DNA from: Pseudomonadota bacterium
GTDB taxonomy: Bacteria; Pseudomonadota; Gammaproteobacteria; Steroidobacterales; Steroidobacteraceae
Reading direction: 5' to 3'
NCBI GenBank assembly: GCA_963204835.1
Contig: CAUJHJ010000057.1
Span: 1 to 64,000 of the forward strand
Length of the DNA stretch: 64,000 nucleotides
Positions 51,340-61,099 of this stretch are shown piece by piece. The position numbers and the translations under genes are program-made. Numbering within the stretch: the first letter of the stretch is position 1; each line of letters opens with the position of its first letter. The notes under the pieces were generated by a model that was not told the origin of the DNA, did no database searches, and saw only the letters and a program-made list of their open reading frames with translations.

Positions 51340-52391
51340 GCCACTGGCTCGTCACGGGGGCGGCCGGTTTCATCGGCGCCAATTTCGTGCGCCTCGCCGC
51401 TGCGGCCGGCGGGCCGAGACTGGTCGTGCTCGACGCGCTCACCTATGCCGGCAACCTCGAGAACATTGCCGACCTGGTCGCCGATGGACGGGTCGAATTC
51501 CATCGCGGCGATATCTGCGACGAGCCGCTCGTGACCGGGCTCTTTGCCAGGTACCGGTTCGATCGGGTCGTGCATTTTGCGGCGGAAAGCCATGTCGACC
51601 GCTCGATCCTGGGCGCCGGCCCCTTCGTCCGGACGAATGTCCATGGCACGGCTGTGCTGCTCGACGCCGCGCGCGCATGCTGGAAGGCACAGACCGGCGA
51701 CCCGCTTTTCCTGCACGTATCCACCGACGAGGTGTTCGGCTCACTCGAACCGGGTGAGGCTCCCTTTACCGAGGACAGCCCGTATCGCCCGAACAGCCCG
51801 TATTCCGCGTCGAAAGCGGCGGCCGACCATCTGGTGCGGGCCTGGCAGCACACCCATGGCCTGCCGGCGATCATCAGCAACTGCTCGAACAACTATGGTC
51901 CCTGGCAGTTCCCGGAGAAGCTGATCCCGCTGATGATCCTGAATGCCATCGACGGGCGCGAGTTGCCCGTCTACGGCGATGGCATGCAGGTCCGCGACTG
52001 GCTGCACGTGGAAGATCATTGCACGGCGCTGCTCGCGATGCTCGAGCGAGGACAGCCGGGGCGCACCTATGTCGTGGGCGGCAACTGCGAGCGCGCCAAC
52101 ATCGACATCATCCGGCGGATCGCGTCCGAAGTGGACGCACTGCTCGGCAAGCCGGCCGGCAGCGCAGCGAAGTTCATTCGCCACGTCGCGGACCGCCCTG
52201 GGCACGACCGCCGCTATGCGATGAATGCCGCCGTGCTGCGGCGGGAGCTCGGGTGGCAGCCGCGCCATGACCTCGAGGGCGCGCTGCCCTCCGTCGTGCG
52301 CTGGTACTGGGAGAACCGCGAATGGGCCGCCAGGATACGGTCGGGAGCGTACCGGGAATACTACGAGAAGCAGTACGGGGCACGGGCGTGA
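51336..52391 (+). CDS. rmlB: dTDP-glucose 4,6-dehydratase
   Basis: This extended SDR of 351 residues converts dTDP-glucose to dTDP-4-keto-6-deoxyglucose. NAD motif GAAGFIG, DALTYAGNLENI, HFAAESHVDRSI, catalytic STDEVFG and YSASKAAADHLVRAW with NNYGPWQFPEKLIPLMI are all RmlB hallmarks. No rmlC or rmlD follows; instead the aminotransferase gene downstream branches the product to a 4-amino sugar. It is coupled to both neighbours. Confidence 0.95.
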
Positions 52392-53326
52392 GCTCGTTGT
52401 CCGTCGTGATCCCCGTCTTCCGGGCGGAGCAGACCCTGCCCGAGCTGCACCGTCAGCTCATGGCGGCCCTCCCCGCTCTGGCGCCGGCATTCGAGGTCAT
52501 CTACGTGGAGGACTGCGGCGGCGATGGTTGCTGGCCGCTGATTGCTGCGTTCGCCGCCGCGGATGCGCGTGTCCGCGGCATCCGGATGAACCGCAACTTC
52601 GGCCAGCACAACGCCATCCTGTGCGGCATCCGGGCAGCGCAGCACGATCTCATCGTCACGATGGACGACGACCTGCAGCACCCGGTCGAGGAGATCCCGA
52701 AGCTGCTTGCGGCGCTGACCGACGAAGTCGACGTGGTCTACGGGTTTCCGGAGCGCGAGCGGCACAGCCTGATGCGCCGCCTCGCGTCGCAATTGACCAA
52801 GCTTGCACTCGCAAGCGCAATGGGTGCGGAGACGGCGCGCCATGTCAGTGCGTTCCGCGCATTCCGGACCCTGCTGCGCGAGGGTTTTCGCGACTATCGC
52901 AGTCCGTCGGTTTCGATCGACGTGTTGCTCACCTGGGCGACGACCCGCTTCGCGACCGTGAGGGTCGTCCATCGGCCGCGCGCGGCCGGAGTGTCGGGCT
53001 ACTCGCTCGGTTCGCTGATGCGCCATGGCGTCAACCTGATGACGGGTTTCAGCACGCTGCCGCTGCAGGTCGCGAGTTTCGTCGGCTTCGGTTTCGTGCT
53101 GGTCGGCATTGCGACGATGGCCTATGTGCTCGTGAACTACCTCCTGCACGGTTCCACGGTACCGGGCTTTGCGTTCCTCGCCTCGATCGTGACGATCTTC
53201 TCGGGCGCGCAGTTGTTCGCCCTCGGCATTTTCGGCGAGTACTTGGCGCGCATGCACTTTCGCAGCATGGATCGCCCCGCCTACGTGGTGCGCGAGCGGG
53301 CCGGGCTTCCCTTGGGGAACGCATGA
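52388..53326 (+). CDS. Glycosyltransferase family 2 (GtrB/ArnC-like)
   Basis: This 312-residue GT2 enzyme has SLSVVIPVFRAEQTLPELHRQL, MNRNFGQHNAILCGI, the DDD motif VTMDDDLQHPVEEI and two C-terminal transmembrane helices (about 235-285). The architecture matches undecaprenyl-phosphate glycosyltransferases such as ArnC/GtrB. It could attach a sugar to the lipid carrier on the cytoplasmic side. Start GTG 52388 overlaps the rmlB stop. A GtrA-type membrane protein (59118) is a possible partner. Confidence 0.9.
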   Translation: MSSLSVVIPVFRAEQTLPELHRQLMAALPALAPAFEVIYVEDCGGDGCWPLIAAFAAADARVRGIRMNRNFGQHNAILCGIRAAQHDLIVTMDDDLQHPVEEIPKLLAALTDEVDVVYGFPERERHSLMRRLASQLTKLALASAMGAETARHVSAFRAFRTLLREGFRDYRSPSVSIDVLLTWATTRFATVRVVHRPRAAGVSGYSLGSLMRHGVNLMTGFSTLPLQVASFVGFGFVLVGIATMAYVLVNYLLHGSTVPGFAFLASIVTIFSGAQLFALGIFGEYLARMHFRSMDRPAYVVRERAGLPLGNA

Positions 53327-54465
53327 GCGTGATGCTGCCCTTCAACCGGCCGTGCACGATCGGCGCCGATGCGGCCTATGTCCGCGAGGCCATCGCCTCG
53401 GGGCACATGTGCGGCGACGGCCCCTTCGGCAAGCGCGCGCAGGCATTGCTCGAGGCGAAGTTCGGCGCCCCCCATGCACTGCTCACGACATCCTGCACCG
53501 CGGCGCTCGAGATGTCGGCGCTGCTTTGCGACCTCGCGCCCGGCGACGAAGTCATCCTGCCGTCCTACACCTTCGTTTCGACCGCCAACGCCATCGCCCT
53601 GCGCGGCGCGCGCCCGGTGTTCGTCGATATTCGTCCCGATACGCTCAACCTCGATGAGCGGCTGATCGAGGCCGCGATCACGTCGCGTACCCGTGCGATC
53701 TGGCCGGTGCACTATGCGGGGGTGGCCTGCGAGATGGACACGATCATGGACATCGCGCGGCGCCACCGGCTGCTCGTGGTCGAGGACGCGGCGCAAGGGG
53801 TGTTCGCGAGCTACAAGGGTCGCTGGCTCGGCACCATCGGTGACCTCGGCTGCTACAGTTTCCACGAGACCAAGAACATCGCCTGCGGCGAGGGCGGCGC
53901 CTTGCTCGTCGGCGACGTGCGCTTGGCGCGGCGCGCGGAGATCCTGCGCGAGAAGGGCACGAATCGCAGCCAGTTCCTGCGCGGCCAGGTCGACAAGTAC
54001 ACCTGGGTCGACCTCGGTTCCTCCTACGTGCCGTCCGATATCCTGGCCGCCTTTCTCGTCGGGCAGCTCGAGGCCGGCGAGCGCATCACGGCGAAGCGCG
54101 GCGAGTTGTGCGCCGAATATGCGCGCCAGCTCGCGCCGCTCGCCGAACGCGGCCTCCTGCGCCTGCCCGTCGTGCCCGAGGGCTGTGTCGCCAACCACCA
54201 CATGTTCTATGTCATCGCGGCGGATGCGACAACCCGCAGCGCCTTGATGGATCACCTGCGGGCTGCGGGATACATGGCGACGTTCCACTACGTGCCGCTG
54301 CACACCTCGCCGATGGGGGAGGCGCAGGGCTGGCGGGCGGGCAGCCTGCCGGTCACCGAAGACCTGAGCGCCCGCCTGTTGCGGCTGCCGCTGTTCTACG
54401 ACATGACGCTCGCCGATGCAGCGGCTGTCGCGGCGATGGTCCGCGGGTTCTATGGCGACCGATGA
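53323..54465 (+). CDS. wecE: dTDP-4-amino-4,6-dideoxygalactose transaminase
   Basis: This PLP-dependent DegT/WecE-type aminotransferase (380 residues) turns dTDP-4-keto-6-deoxyglucose into dTDP-4-amino-4,6-dideoxygalactose. N-terminal PFNRPCTIGADAAYV, PLP-lysine 184 in SFHETKNIACGEGG, VEDAAQGV, RSQFLRGQVDKYTWVDLGSSY and YVPLHTSPMG closely follow E. coli RffA/WecE. It sits between the GT2 gene and the acetyltransferase, each coupled by 4-base overlaps. Confidence in the family is high; C4-galacto stereochemistry is from family knowledge. Confidence 0.92.
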   Translation: MSVMLPFNRPCTIGADAAYVREAIASGHMCGDGPFGKRAQALLEAKFGAPHALLTTSCTAALEMSALLCDLAPGDEVILPSYTFVSTANAIALRGARPVFVDIRPDTLNLDERLIEAAITSRTRAIWPVHYAGVACEMDTIMDIARRHRLLVVEDAAQGVFASYKGRWLGTIGDLGCYSFHETKNIACGEGGALLVGDVRLARRAEILREKGTNRSQFLRGQVDKYTWVDLGSSYVPSDILAAFLVGQLEAGERITAKRGELCAEYARQLAPLAERGLLRLPVVPEGCVANHHMFYVIAADATTRSALMDHLRAAGYMATFHYVPLHTSPMGEAQGWRAGSLPVTEDLSARLLRLPLFYDMTLADAAAVAAMVRGFYGDR

Positions 54466-55217
54466 GGGAAGGGGAGCCTCCACCGTCGTTCACGATGGCC
54501 GATTCGCCGGTCGAGTCGACTCGTTTCGGCCGTCGCGTGCGGCGCTATGAACTGTCGGGCGAGGACGCGGGGCCGCTGCTGGATTCGCTGCGCGCCGATC
54601 CTCCCGACCTCGCCATCGTGCGCATTCCGACCCGGCGCGGGGAGCTGATCACGCAGTTCGGCGCACTCGGTGGCGAACTGGTTCTCGGCGACTGCCGGGT
54701 AATTTACAGGCGCGACAATCTTGCGGCGGGTTTGCCCGGCGGCGCCGCGGATCCGGCGTTTCGACTGCGGGCGGCGGTGCCGACCGACGGGCCGCTGCTT
54801 GACGCGATGGTCGAGCAGATTTTCGCCGGCTACCATACCCACTACGTGTCGAATCCGCGCCTCGCGGGCTTTCCACTGGCCGACGGCTACAAGGAGTGGA
54901 CCCGGGCGCATGTGGGCGGCCGGGACAATCGCTGCTGGATCGCCGAACTCGCCGGCGTGCCGTGCGCATTCACCACGGCCCATGTGACCGCCGGCGAGGG
55001 CGAAGTAGTGCTCAATGGGGTGCTGCCGGCGTTTCGCGGCCAGGGCGTGTACCGGGCGCTGCTCAGGGCAACGATCGGGGCCTTCATGGAAGCAGGGGCG
55101 CCCACGACGGTCATTGCCACGCAGATCGACAATCGAGCGGTGCAGAGAGTCTGGGTTACCGAGGGTTTCGCGCTGGCGAAATCCGAGTACACCCTCCATA
55201 TCAATTTCGACGCCTGA
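54462..55217 (+). CDS. dTDP-fucosamine N-acetyltransferase-like GNAT protein
   Basis: This 251-residue GNAT protein has a divergent N-terminal half and a C-terminal acetyltransferase domain. That domain has FRLRAAVPTDGPLLDAMVEQIF, VVLNGVLPAFRGQGVYRALLRATIGAF (the acetyl-CoA loop) and VIATQIDNRAVQRVWVTEGFAL. Position after wecE and its two-part architecture resemble WecD/RffC, which N-acetylates dTDP-4-amino-4,6-dideoxygalactose to dTDP-Fuc4NAc. It is coupled to wecE (ATGA). The substrate is inferred from the pathway context. Confidence 0.78.
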   Translation: MREGEPPPSFTMADSPVESTRFGRRVRRYELSGEDAGPLLDSLRADPPDLAIVRIPTRRGELITQFGALGGELVLGDCRVIYRRDNLAAGLPGGAADPAFRLRAAVPTDGPLLDAMVEQIFAGYHTHYVSNPRLAGFPLADGYKEWTRAHVGGRDNRCWIAELAGVPCAFTTAHVTAGEGEVVLNGVLPAFRGQGVYRALLRATIGAFMEAGAPTTVIATQIDNRAVQRVWVTEGFALAKSEYTLHINFDA

Positions 55218-55228
55218 ACTGGAGCCCC

Positions 55229-56950
55229 ATGGCATTCGTCGTTGGCGCATACGCCAGGTCGAATTCCGCACTACTGCGGCAAGACGACTTCACCGATCTC
55301 TGCACGGCGCTGCAGGCCGGTCCCACGGACTGCTTTGCATTTGCAAGCACGCCGCGCCTGCAGCTCGCGTGGATCGGGCTCGAGGGCTCCGTGGGAAGCC
55401 CGGCGCAGCTTGCGGACGGCTCCCTGTCCCTCGCCTGGGGCAGCCTCTATCAAGACGGGCATGACGCCGCGGCCAATCACCGGCTGCTGCGCGATGAAGC
55501 GGCGAAGGAAACGCCCTCGCTCGGCGACATCAGCGGTGACTTCGGCTTTGCATCGTACGATGTGGCCGCGGATACATTGCATCTCCTCACCGACAAGCTC
55601 GGCGTTCGGGCGCTGTTCGTGTACTGCGGTGAGGATCGCGTGTGGTTTTCGAGCTCGCTGCGCGTGATGGAGCGCTTGCCTGGCGTGCGCAAGGTCATGG
55701 ACCTGCGCGCGCTGACGGAAATGGCGTTTTTCGGCTGGCCGCTCGGCGACCGTACGCCCTATCTCGACATCCGGGTGTTGCGGCCCGGTGAACGGTTGCG
55801 CGTGGATGCCTCGCGCGTGCGCGCCGATTACTACTGGCGCTGGAACACGTTGCCCGCCTGGCGCGGCAGCCGGGAAGACTGCGTTGCCGATCTCGCGACG
55901 CGCTTTCGCACGGCCATCCGGCGCAGGAGCGGCGCGGACCGGCGCGTATTCAGCCTGCTGAGCGGCGGGCTGGATTCGCGCATGATCGCCACCGCCCTGC
56001 GGGAGCAGGGGACCGACGTGACCGCCTGCAATTTTTCGCCGGCCGGCACGCAGGACCAGGTCTACAGCGATGAGGCCGCGCGGGCGCTTGGTTGCGCGTA
56101 TTCCTCATTGCCCCTCGTGCACGGCCGTACGCCGAACCTGTACGTGCAGCTGAGCGACGCCTGGCGCAGCGGAAAGATCGACGGCCGCGGGCCGATCGAC
56201 CGGCCGCACTGGGTGTTCGCCGGGATCGGCGGCAGCACCGGCTTCGGCGCCGTGTTCTGGGACGAAGAGCTCATCGGCTACTTTCGCTCGGGCCGGGCGC
56301 GGGAGGGCGTCGAGTTCTTCATCAAGCGAATGGGCTGGCGCCTCATCGAGCGCCTGTACCGGCGCGACTACCTGGCAAGGATGCGGGAGGCGCTGGTCGA
56401 GGGTGTGCTCGAACAGCTGCGTGCATTCCCCTGCGAAGACCCTGCGCGCAGCTTTCACCTGTTCGAGATGATGAACGACCAGCGGCGCCACCTGCACGCC
56501 CATTGGGACAACGCGTCGGTCCACGGGTTGCAGTTCCACGTGCCGTATTTCGACGCGCAATTCCTCGAGCGCATGCTGTCGGTGCCGCTCGACTGGACCC
56601 TTCGCCACGACCTCTATTACCAGTGGATGGAGGAGTTCGATCCCGCGGCCCGTTCGGTACCGTGGCAGGTCTACCCGGGCCACCGGCCTTGCCCCGTGCC
56701 CGTGAGCCGGCAATTCCCCACCCAGTGGGAGGCGTCCGGAAAGTACGTGCTGTCGAACCGAAGGGCGTGGGACGCGCCATTGGCCGGGATCCTGGCGACC
56801 CGCCCATTCCCGGTCATGCTGGACCGCCGCTACCTCCAGTTCGTGCGCTTGCGTCGCGCGCTGGGCGGCGACCATGGATACGCGATCGATGCGGCGCGGG
56901 CCCTGAACGATGTCTGGGTGCGCAGCGGGGGACGATTCGACTGGCGCTGA
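55229..56950 (+). CDS. Asparagine-synthetase-like protein without Cys2
   Basis: This 573-residue protein resembles AsnB in its C-terminal half (PP-loop FSLLSGGLDSRMIATAL). Its N-terminal domain starts MAFVVGAYARSNSALL, lacking the Cys2 glutaminase nucleophile. LTDKLGVRALFVY and SSSLRVMERLPGV are remnants of the glutaminase fold. The synthetase-domain GDGGDE loop is replaced by a different sequence (GIGGSTGFGAVFWDE). It may be a degenerate amide or ester synthetase acting on the polysaccharide. A GGAG site precedes ATG 55229. It ends the plus-strand TDP-sugar operon. Confidence 0.83.
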   Translation: MAFVVGAYARSNSALLRQDDFTDLCTALQAGPTDCFAFASTPRLQLAWIGLEGSVGSPAQLADGSLSLAWGSLYQDGHDAAANHRLLRDEAAKETPSLGDISGDFGFASYDVAADTLHLLTDKLGVRALFVYCGEDRVWFSSSLRVMERLPGVRKVMDLRALTEMAFFGWPLGDRTPYLDIRVLRPGERLRVDASRVRADYYWRWNTLPAWRGSREDCVADLATRFRTAIRRRSGADRRVFSLLSGGLDSRMIATALREQGTDVTACNFSPAGTQDQVYSDEAARALGCAYSSLPLVHGRTPNLYVQLSDAWRSGKIDGRGPIDRPHWVFAGIGGSTGFGAVFWDEELIGYFRSGRAREGVEFFIKRMGWRLIERLYRRDYLARMREALVEGVLEQLRAFPCEDPARSFHLFEMMNDQRRHLHAHWDNASVHGLQFHVPYFDAQFLERMLSVPLDWTLRHDLYYQWMEEFDPAARSVPWQVYPGHRPCPVPVSRQFPTQWEASGKYVLSNRRAWDAPLAGILATRPFPVMLDRRYLQFVRLRRALGGDHGYAIDAARALNDVWVRSGGRFDWR

Positions 56951-56968
56951 AGCAAGCTGTCGCGATAT

Positions 56969-58402
56969 TCAGGACTTTGCGGCCCGCACGAGTGCCCGGA
57001 GTTCGCCCCAGATGGCCGGCTGCAAGCAGTGCAGGGTGCCGAGGTAGGCTGCGGCGCCGATGCCGATGAGGAGAACCAGGCGCAGGGCAGGCTCGACATC
57101 GAGCGTGAGGCGCGCCGCCGCCACGGAAAGGTACATGACCAGGCCGGCCGTGACCGGTCGCGCGAGCGCACGGCCAATGTCGCCGAGCCCCACCGCGAGC
57201 GCGCGCGCCATGACCGGGACGTTCAGCGCAAACAGCAGCGGTACCGCGAAGAGCCAGGCGGCCGCGAGCCCGTTCACTCCCCAGAACGTCCCGATGTAGA
57301 AAGAGATCGGCAGCACGATGGCGGTCTGGACGTTGTTGCGGATGTCGAGGCCCACGCGCCCGACACCGATGGAAGCCGTCGCGAAAGTCGCGCTGATCAT
57401 GCGCAGCGGTGCCACGAGCGCGATGAACTGGATCGGCAGGATCGCGCCTTGCCACTTCGGCCCGAGCACGACATGCACCAGTTCGGGCGCCACCGCGGCG
57501 AGTCCCCACAACGCGGGCACGCTCAGTACCGTCAGGATGCGCGTGGCATCGATCATGCGTCGCTTCAGGCGTTCCGGTTCGTCCTGCAGGCGCGCGACGG
57601 CGGGAAGCGCGATCTGGTTGAGTGTCATCATGATCTTCTGCAGCGGCAGGGTCGCAAGCTGCAGCGACACGGAATAGACGCCGATCGGTCCGGAACCGAG
57701 GCGACTCGCCCCGATCAGCACGTCGGTCTGGTAGATGACCTGCCACAGGATGCGGCCGATCGTTACGCCCCCACCGATCCTGAGGTAGCTGCCGACGCCC
57801 GCCAGCCGAAACGATGGCCACACGAAGCCTCGCCGCAGCACGAGCGCAGTCCGCACCAGCGCATTCGCGACGCTGCCGAGCACCAGCGCCCATACACCGA
57901 AACCGGACCACGCGAGCAGCAGCGTGGTGGCCGCCGTGGCCACGATGGTGGTGAGTTCGATCCATGCGAGCCACTTGAAATCGAGCTCGCGCTGGGCGAG
58001 GGCCTGCTGGATCGTGGCGATGGCCGTGATCGGCAACTGCACGGCCGCGACCTGGACCAGGGCCGTCAGCGAGGGCTCCCCGTAGGCCAGGGCGAAAAGC
58101 GGTGCTGCGAGCAGCAGGGCGACGAACAGCACGCCGTTGACGACGACGATGAGGCCGCTGATCCGGGCGAGGTCGTCGCGACTGACATGGCGGGCCTGCA
58201 CCACCGCGGCGCCGATGCCGAGTTCGGCTATATTGCCGAGGACCGAGATCACGACCGAAACGAGCGCCATCAGTCCGTACGCGTCGGGCTCGAGGAGGCG
58301 CATCACGACGAGCGTGGATGCCCAGCTGAGGACCTGGCCCGTCAATTTGGCGAAGCTCGCCCATTTGAGCGCGACGAGCGCGCGGTGTTCGACGCTAGGC
58401 AT
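56969..58402 (-). CDS. Lipopolysaccharide biosynthesis flippase (Wzx/WzxC-like)
   Basis: This is a 477-residue membrane protein with about 12-14 hydrophobic segments, of the MOP flippase superfamily. It moves lipid-linked repeat units across the inner membrane. N-terminal ALKWASFAKLTGQVLSWASTLVVMRLLEPDAYGLMALVSV and GAAVVQARHVSRDDLARI are typical WzxC-like. The frame is open upstream. ATG 58402 (MPSVEHRALVALKWASF) or ATG 58414 are the plausible starts, with no clear ribosome site for either. It is the last gene of the minus-strand operon, converging with 55229-56950. Confidence 0.9.
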   Translation of the reverse strand: MPSVEHRALVALKWASFAKLTGQVLSWASTLVVMRLLEPDAYGLMALVSVVISVLGNIAELGIGAAVVQARHVSRDDLARISGLIVVVNGVLFVALLLAAPLFALAYGEPSLTALVQVAAVQLPITAIATIQQALAQRELDFKWLAWIELTTIVATAATTLLLAWSGFGVWALVLGSVANALVRTALVLRRGFVWPSFRLAGVGSYLRIGGGVTIGRILWQVIYQTDVLIGASRLGSGPIGVYSVSLQLATLPLQKIMMTLNQIALPAVARLQDEPERLKRRMIDATRILTVLSVPALWGLAAVAPELVHVVLGPKWQGAILPIQFIALVAPLRMISATFATASIGVGRVGLDIRNNVQTAIVLPISFYIGTFWGVNGLAAAWLFAVPLLFALNVPVMARALAVGLGDIGRALARPVTAGLVMYLSVAAARLTLDVEPALRLVLLIGIGAAAYLGTLHCLQPAIWGELRALVRAAKS

Positions 58403-58478
58403 GGGGTCGCGCATTATGCGCGAGGCCCGCGCCGGATGCCGCAGTTTGCGGCGGATCAGTGACGGAGTGCGCGCGCGG

Positions 58479-59096
58479 TCACGCCTGGCAGACCATGATG
58501 GCGTGCGTATACGGGATGCGCAGCAGGTCGCCGCGCCGGTGAACGGCGATCCTCGCGAACAGGCCGGCGGCGAGCCGGCCATAACCGTCGGCGTCGCGGA
58601 CGTTCTGCCCCCGATCGTGCGCGATGATCCAGCGTGCGACGGGGGATTGCGACCTGTCGTAGCAGGGATCGAGCGTGACGAGCCGTCCCTGCCGTGCGAG
58701 CGCGGCCCTGCACAGCCCGAGCAGCCGCGTGGCCTCGGTGTCGTCGAGATGATGCAGCAGGCCGATCGCGAGCACGAGGTCGAAGGGCCGTTCGCCGTCG
58801 AGCGAGTGGTCGGAAAGAAGTGCCGCGAAGAAACGGCCGCGCCCGGCGAACCGCATCCGCGCCTTGTCTATGTAGGCTTCGCTGATGTCGTATCCGCAGT
58901 AATCGACATCGGGCAGGCAGGCGAGGATGGCGGCAGTCCCGCAACCGACGTCGAGTACGCGCTCGCCGGCGACGGGCCGCACGAAATCATGCACAAAGGT
59001 CGAGCGGCAACGGGCCGCCCCGACCACGTTCTCGAAGAGGTCGTATACCGCGGGTACGGACAGTACCGCGCGCAATCCTGAAGTGACCTGTGCCAA
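58479..59096 (-). CDS. Class I SAM-dependent methyltransferase
   Basis: This 205-residue methyltransferase has motif I VLDVGCGTAAILACL, YDISEAYIDKARMRF and the catalytic-region FDLVLAIGLLHHLDD. The rest is typical Rossmann-like. The target may be a sugar or the lipid carrier; nothing visible tells. It lies between the GtrA and flippase genes on the minus strand, consistent with sugar O-methylation. Confidence 0.88.
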   Translation of the reverse strand: MAQVTSGLRAVLSVPAVYDLFENVVGAARCRSTFVHDFVRPVAGERVLDVGCGTAAILACLPDVDYCGYDISEAYIDKARMRFAGRGRFFAALLSDHSLDGERPFDLVLAIGLLHHLDDTEATRLLGLCRAALARQGRLVTLDPCYDRSQSPVARWIIAHDRGQNVRDADGYGRLAAGLFARIAVHRRGDLLRIPYTHAIMVCQA

Positions 59097-59117
59097 GAGG
59101 CCCCTGATGCCGACGAG

Positions 59118-59495
59118 TCAACCGGAGCGGAACACCCAGACCCGAAACATCGTGAAAAAGTATACAACCAGCGCGCCCATGATGGCGACCTGGACCAGCT
59201 GGTGAGGCAGGCCGAGCCGGTCGGCGAAGAAGGCGAGTCCGGCGAGGTTCAGCAGGTAGCCCGAGGCGTAGAGCAGCACGAAGCGCCTCAGGGCCAGCCA
59301 ATACGGCAGGCCACTCTCGAAGGTCCAGCGACGATTGAGATGGAAGCTGAGCGCGACACCCACGGCGTAGGTCGCCGTCATGGCCGCCTTCGGGTCGAGC
59401 CCGAGCGCGGTGAGGAGCAGGTAGGCGGCGTAGAGCGACAGGTTCGTCGCGACCCCGATAGTGACATAACGCGAGAATTGCCTGAGGGCCGTCAC
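59118..59495 (-). CDS. GtrA family membrane protein
   Basis: This is a small 125-residue protein with four hydrophobic segments, typical of GtrA proteins thought to flip undecaprenyl-phosphate sugars. TIGVATNLSLYAAYLLLTALG, YAVGVALSFHLNRRWTFESG and the C-terminal VVYFFTMFRVWVF are family-like. GTG 59495 overlaps the preceding stop (GTGA). A GT2 with GtrB-like architecture (52388) and the membrane glycosyltransferase (59492-61099) are possible partners. Confidence 0.87.
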   Translation of the reverse strand: MTALRQFSRYVTIGVATNLSLYAAYLLLTALGLDPKAAMTATYAVGVALSFHLNRRWTFESGLPYWLALRRFVLLYASGYLLNLAGLAFFADRLGLPHQLVQVAIMGALVVYFFTMFRVWVFRSG

Positions 59496-61099
59496 GGATG
59501 CGGCTTTCCCACCACCCAGGCGACGAGCTGGCCGCGGGTCGTCATGCCGATGCGTCCCAGCCATACGCGCGCGGTGTCGTAGGGGACGCGGACTTCCTCT
59601 ATGGCATAGCCACGTGCGTGCGCTTCGCGCATCAATTCAGCGTAGTTCCCATAACCCGTTTCCGGGACATAGTCGCCGGTGCGCAGTTTTTCCGTGATGG
59701 TCCGGTAGGGTGCACGGAAAATCGCGACCGAGGCCGATGGATCGGCCGCGACCCGGTCGAGCGCCGCGCGCGCGCCAGCGGGCGTTGCGAGATCGACGAA
59801 GTGGAATTGGACGTCGCTTCCGCGGTAGTCGGACGGAACGAGCCTTCGCATGTAGGCCGGGAGCAGCAATTGCGCGGTGCCCTTTCCGGCATGCGCCCGG
59901 GCGATCTGTGCAAGGCCACGCATTTCCAGCCGGCCGTAGCTGTCCTGCATCGCGTTGGGGGACCATGCGCCGGATCCGACGATCGCGACCAACAAGCCGG
60001 CCGCAGCCGCGCGCAGCGCTGGGCTGTCGAGGCGGGCCCACGCAGCCGTCATGGCGACACCGGTCGATATCGCGAGCGCCGGCAACAGGACCGTAAGGTA
60101 GCGCTCATGGAACTGCGTGAACGTCAGGGGAGAGAATCGTACCGGCATCAACATGAGGAAGGACAGGAAGAGCAGCGCGGTCACGGCGAGGAACAACTGG
60201 GCCGGCGCACGCCGCGACTCGAGCGTCGAATGGATCAGGCCGAACAGGGTCAACGCGCCCATCAGGGCACCCGGGCCGAGGAACAGCGAGACGAAGGCCT
60301 CCGCGCGCCCGACGAGGAGCATGAGGAGCTGTCGCAGGCCCTGCACACTGGCGTCGGCGGGGTCCTGCGATATGAAGGCCACGTAGTTGCCGAAACTGGC
60401 GACGTGCGAGCGGCCTTCCACGCCCGACAGGGCGCCGAGCAGCAGCGCGAGGCCGAGCCCGGCCAACGCGGAAAGCGCCAGCGTCCCGACTGGCCTCACG
60501 CACAGCCGGGGGTCGCGCAGGCGCGCCAGTATGGCTATCGCGCAGGCGATGCTCACCAGCATGTAGTAGTTCTTGACCCCGAAGAGCAGGCCGATCAGCA
60601 ACCCGGGGACGATCAGGGTTGCCGCGCGTGGTGCCTCCAGGTAGCGCATGAAGCGCCACATGGTGGCCGCCAGCATGCAGACCGCAAGGCCGTCCGGCAG
60701 GGTTGCCGTGTCATAGGCGACGGCGAGCGGATGCGCGGCATAGACCAGGGCGGCGAGCAGCGCGGCGCGCTCGCCGAACGGAATGCGGGCCGCTGCCGCA
60801 GTGAGCCCCATCGTGAGCCCGCTCAGCGCGAACATCATGACGGCCGTCCAGCCGAGGGTGAAAGAGCCGAGATGGCTCCACGCGACGAGGACCCAGGTCC
60901 AGACGAGGCGCGTGTAATACACCGCCTCGTCCGTGCGCGGCATGCCCGTGGCGATTTCGCGCGCCACGGTCAACCAGACCTGGTCGTCGCTGCCGAGCGT
61001 GAGGGAAAAATGCAGGTACCTGATGGCGAGCCCGCCGCTGACGATGAACGCGAGCGGGAGCCAAAACGTACGCCACGGTCCGTGTGTCGTGCGATTCAT
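59492..61099 (-). CDS. Multi-pass membrane glycosyltransferase (GT39/ArnT-like)
   Basis: This 535-residue protein has about ten membrane segments. LTLGSDDQVWLTVAREIATGMP is an acidic loop after the first segment, where GT39/GT83 enzymes carry their catalytic Asp. A periplasmic C-terminal domain follows. Such enzymes take the sugar from an undecaprenyl-phosphate donor and add it outside the membrane. It forms a logical set with GtrA (coupled by GTGA) and a GtrB-like GT2. Start ATG 61099 overlaps the preceding stop. The exact GT family is inferred from topology. Confidence 0.75.
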   Translation of the reverse strand: MNRTTHGPWRTFWLPLAFIVSGGLAIRYLHFSLTLGSDDQVWLTVAREIATGMPRTDEAVYYTRLVWTWVLVAWSHLGSFTLGWTAVMMFALSGLTMGLTAAAARIPFGERAALLAALVYAAHPLAVAYDTATLPDGLAVCMLAATMWRFMRYLEAPRAATLIVPGLLIGLLFGVKNYYMLVSIACAIAILARLRDPRLCVRPVGTLALSALAGLGLALLLGALSGVEGRSHVASFGNYVAFISQDPADASVQGLRQLLMLLVGRAEAFVSLFLGPGALMGALTLFGLIHSTLESRRAPAQLFLAVTALLFLSFLMLMPVRFSPLTFTQFHERYLTVLLPALAISTGVAMTAAWARLDSPALRAAAAGLLVAIVGSGAWSPNAMQDSYGRLEMRGLAQIARAHAGKGTAQLLLPAYMRRLVPSDYRGSDVQFHFVDLATPAGARAALDRVAADPSASVAIFRAPYRTITEKLRTGDYVPETGYGNYAELMREAHARGYAIEEVRVPYDTARVWLGRIGMTTRGQLVAWVVGKPHP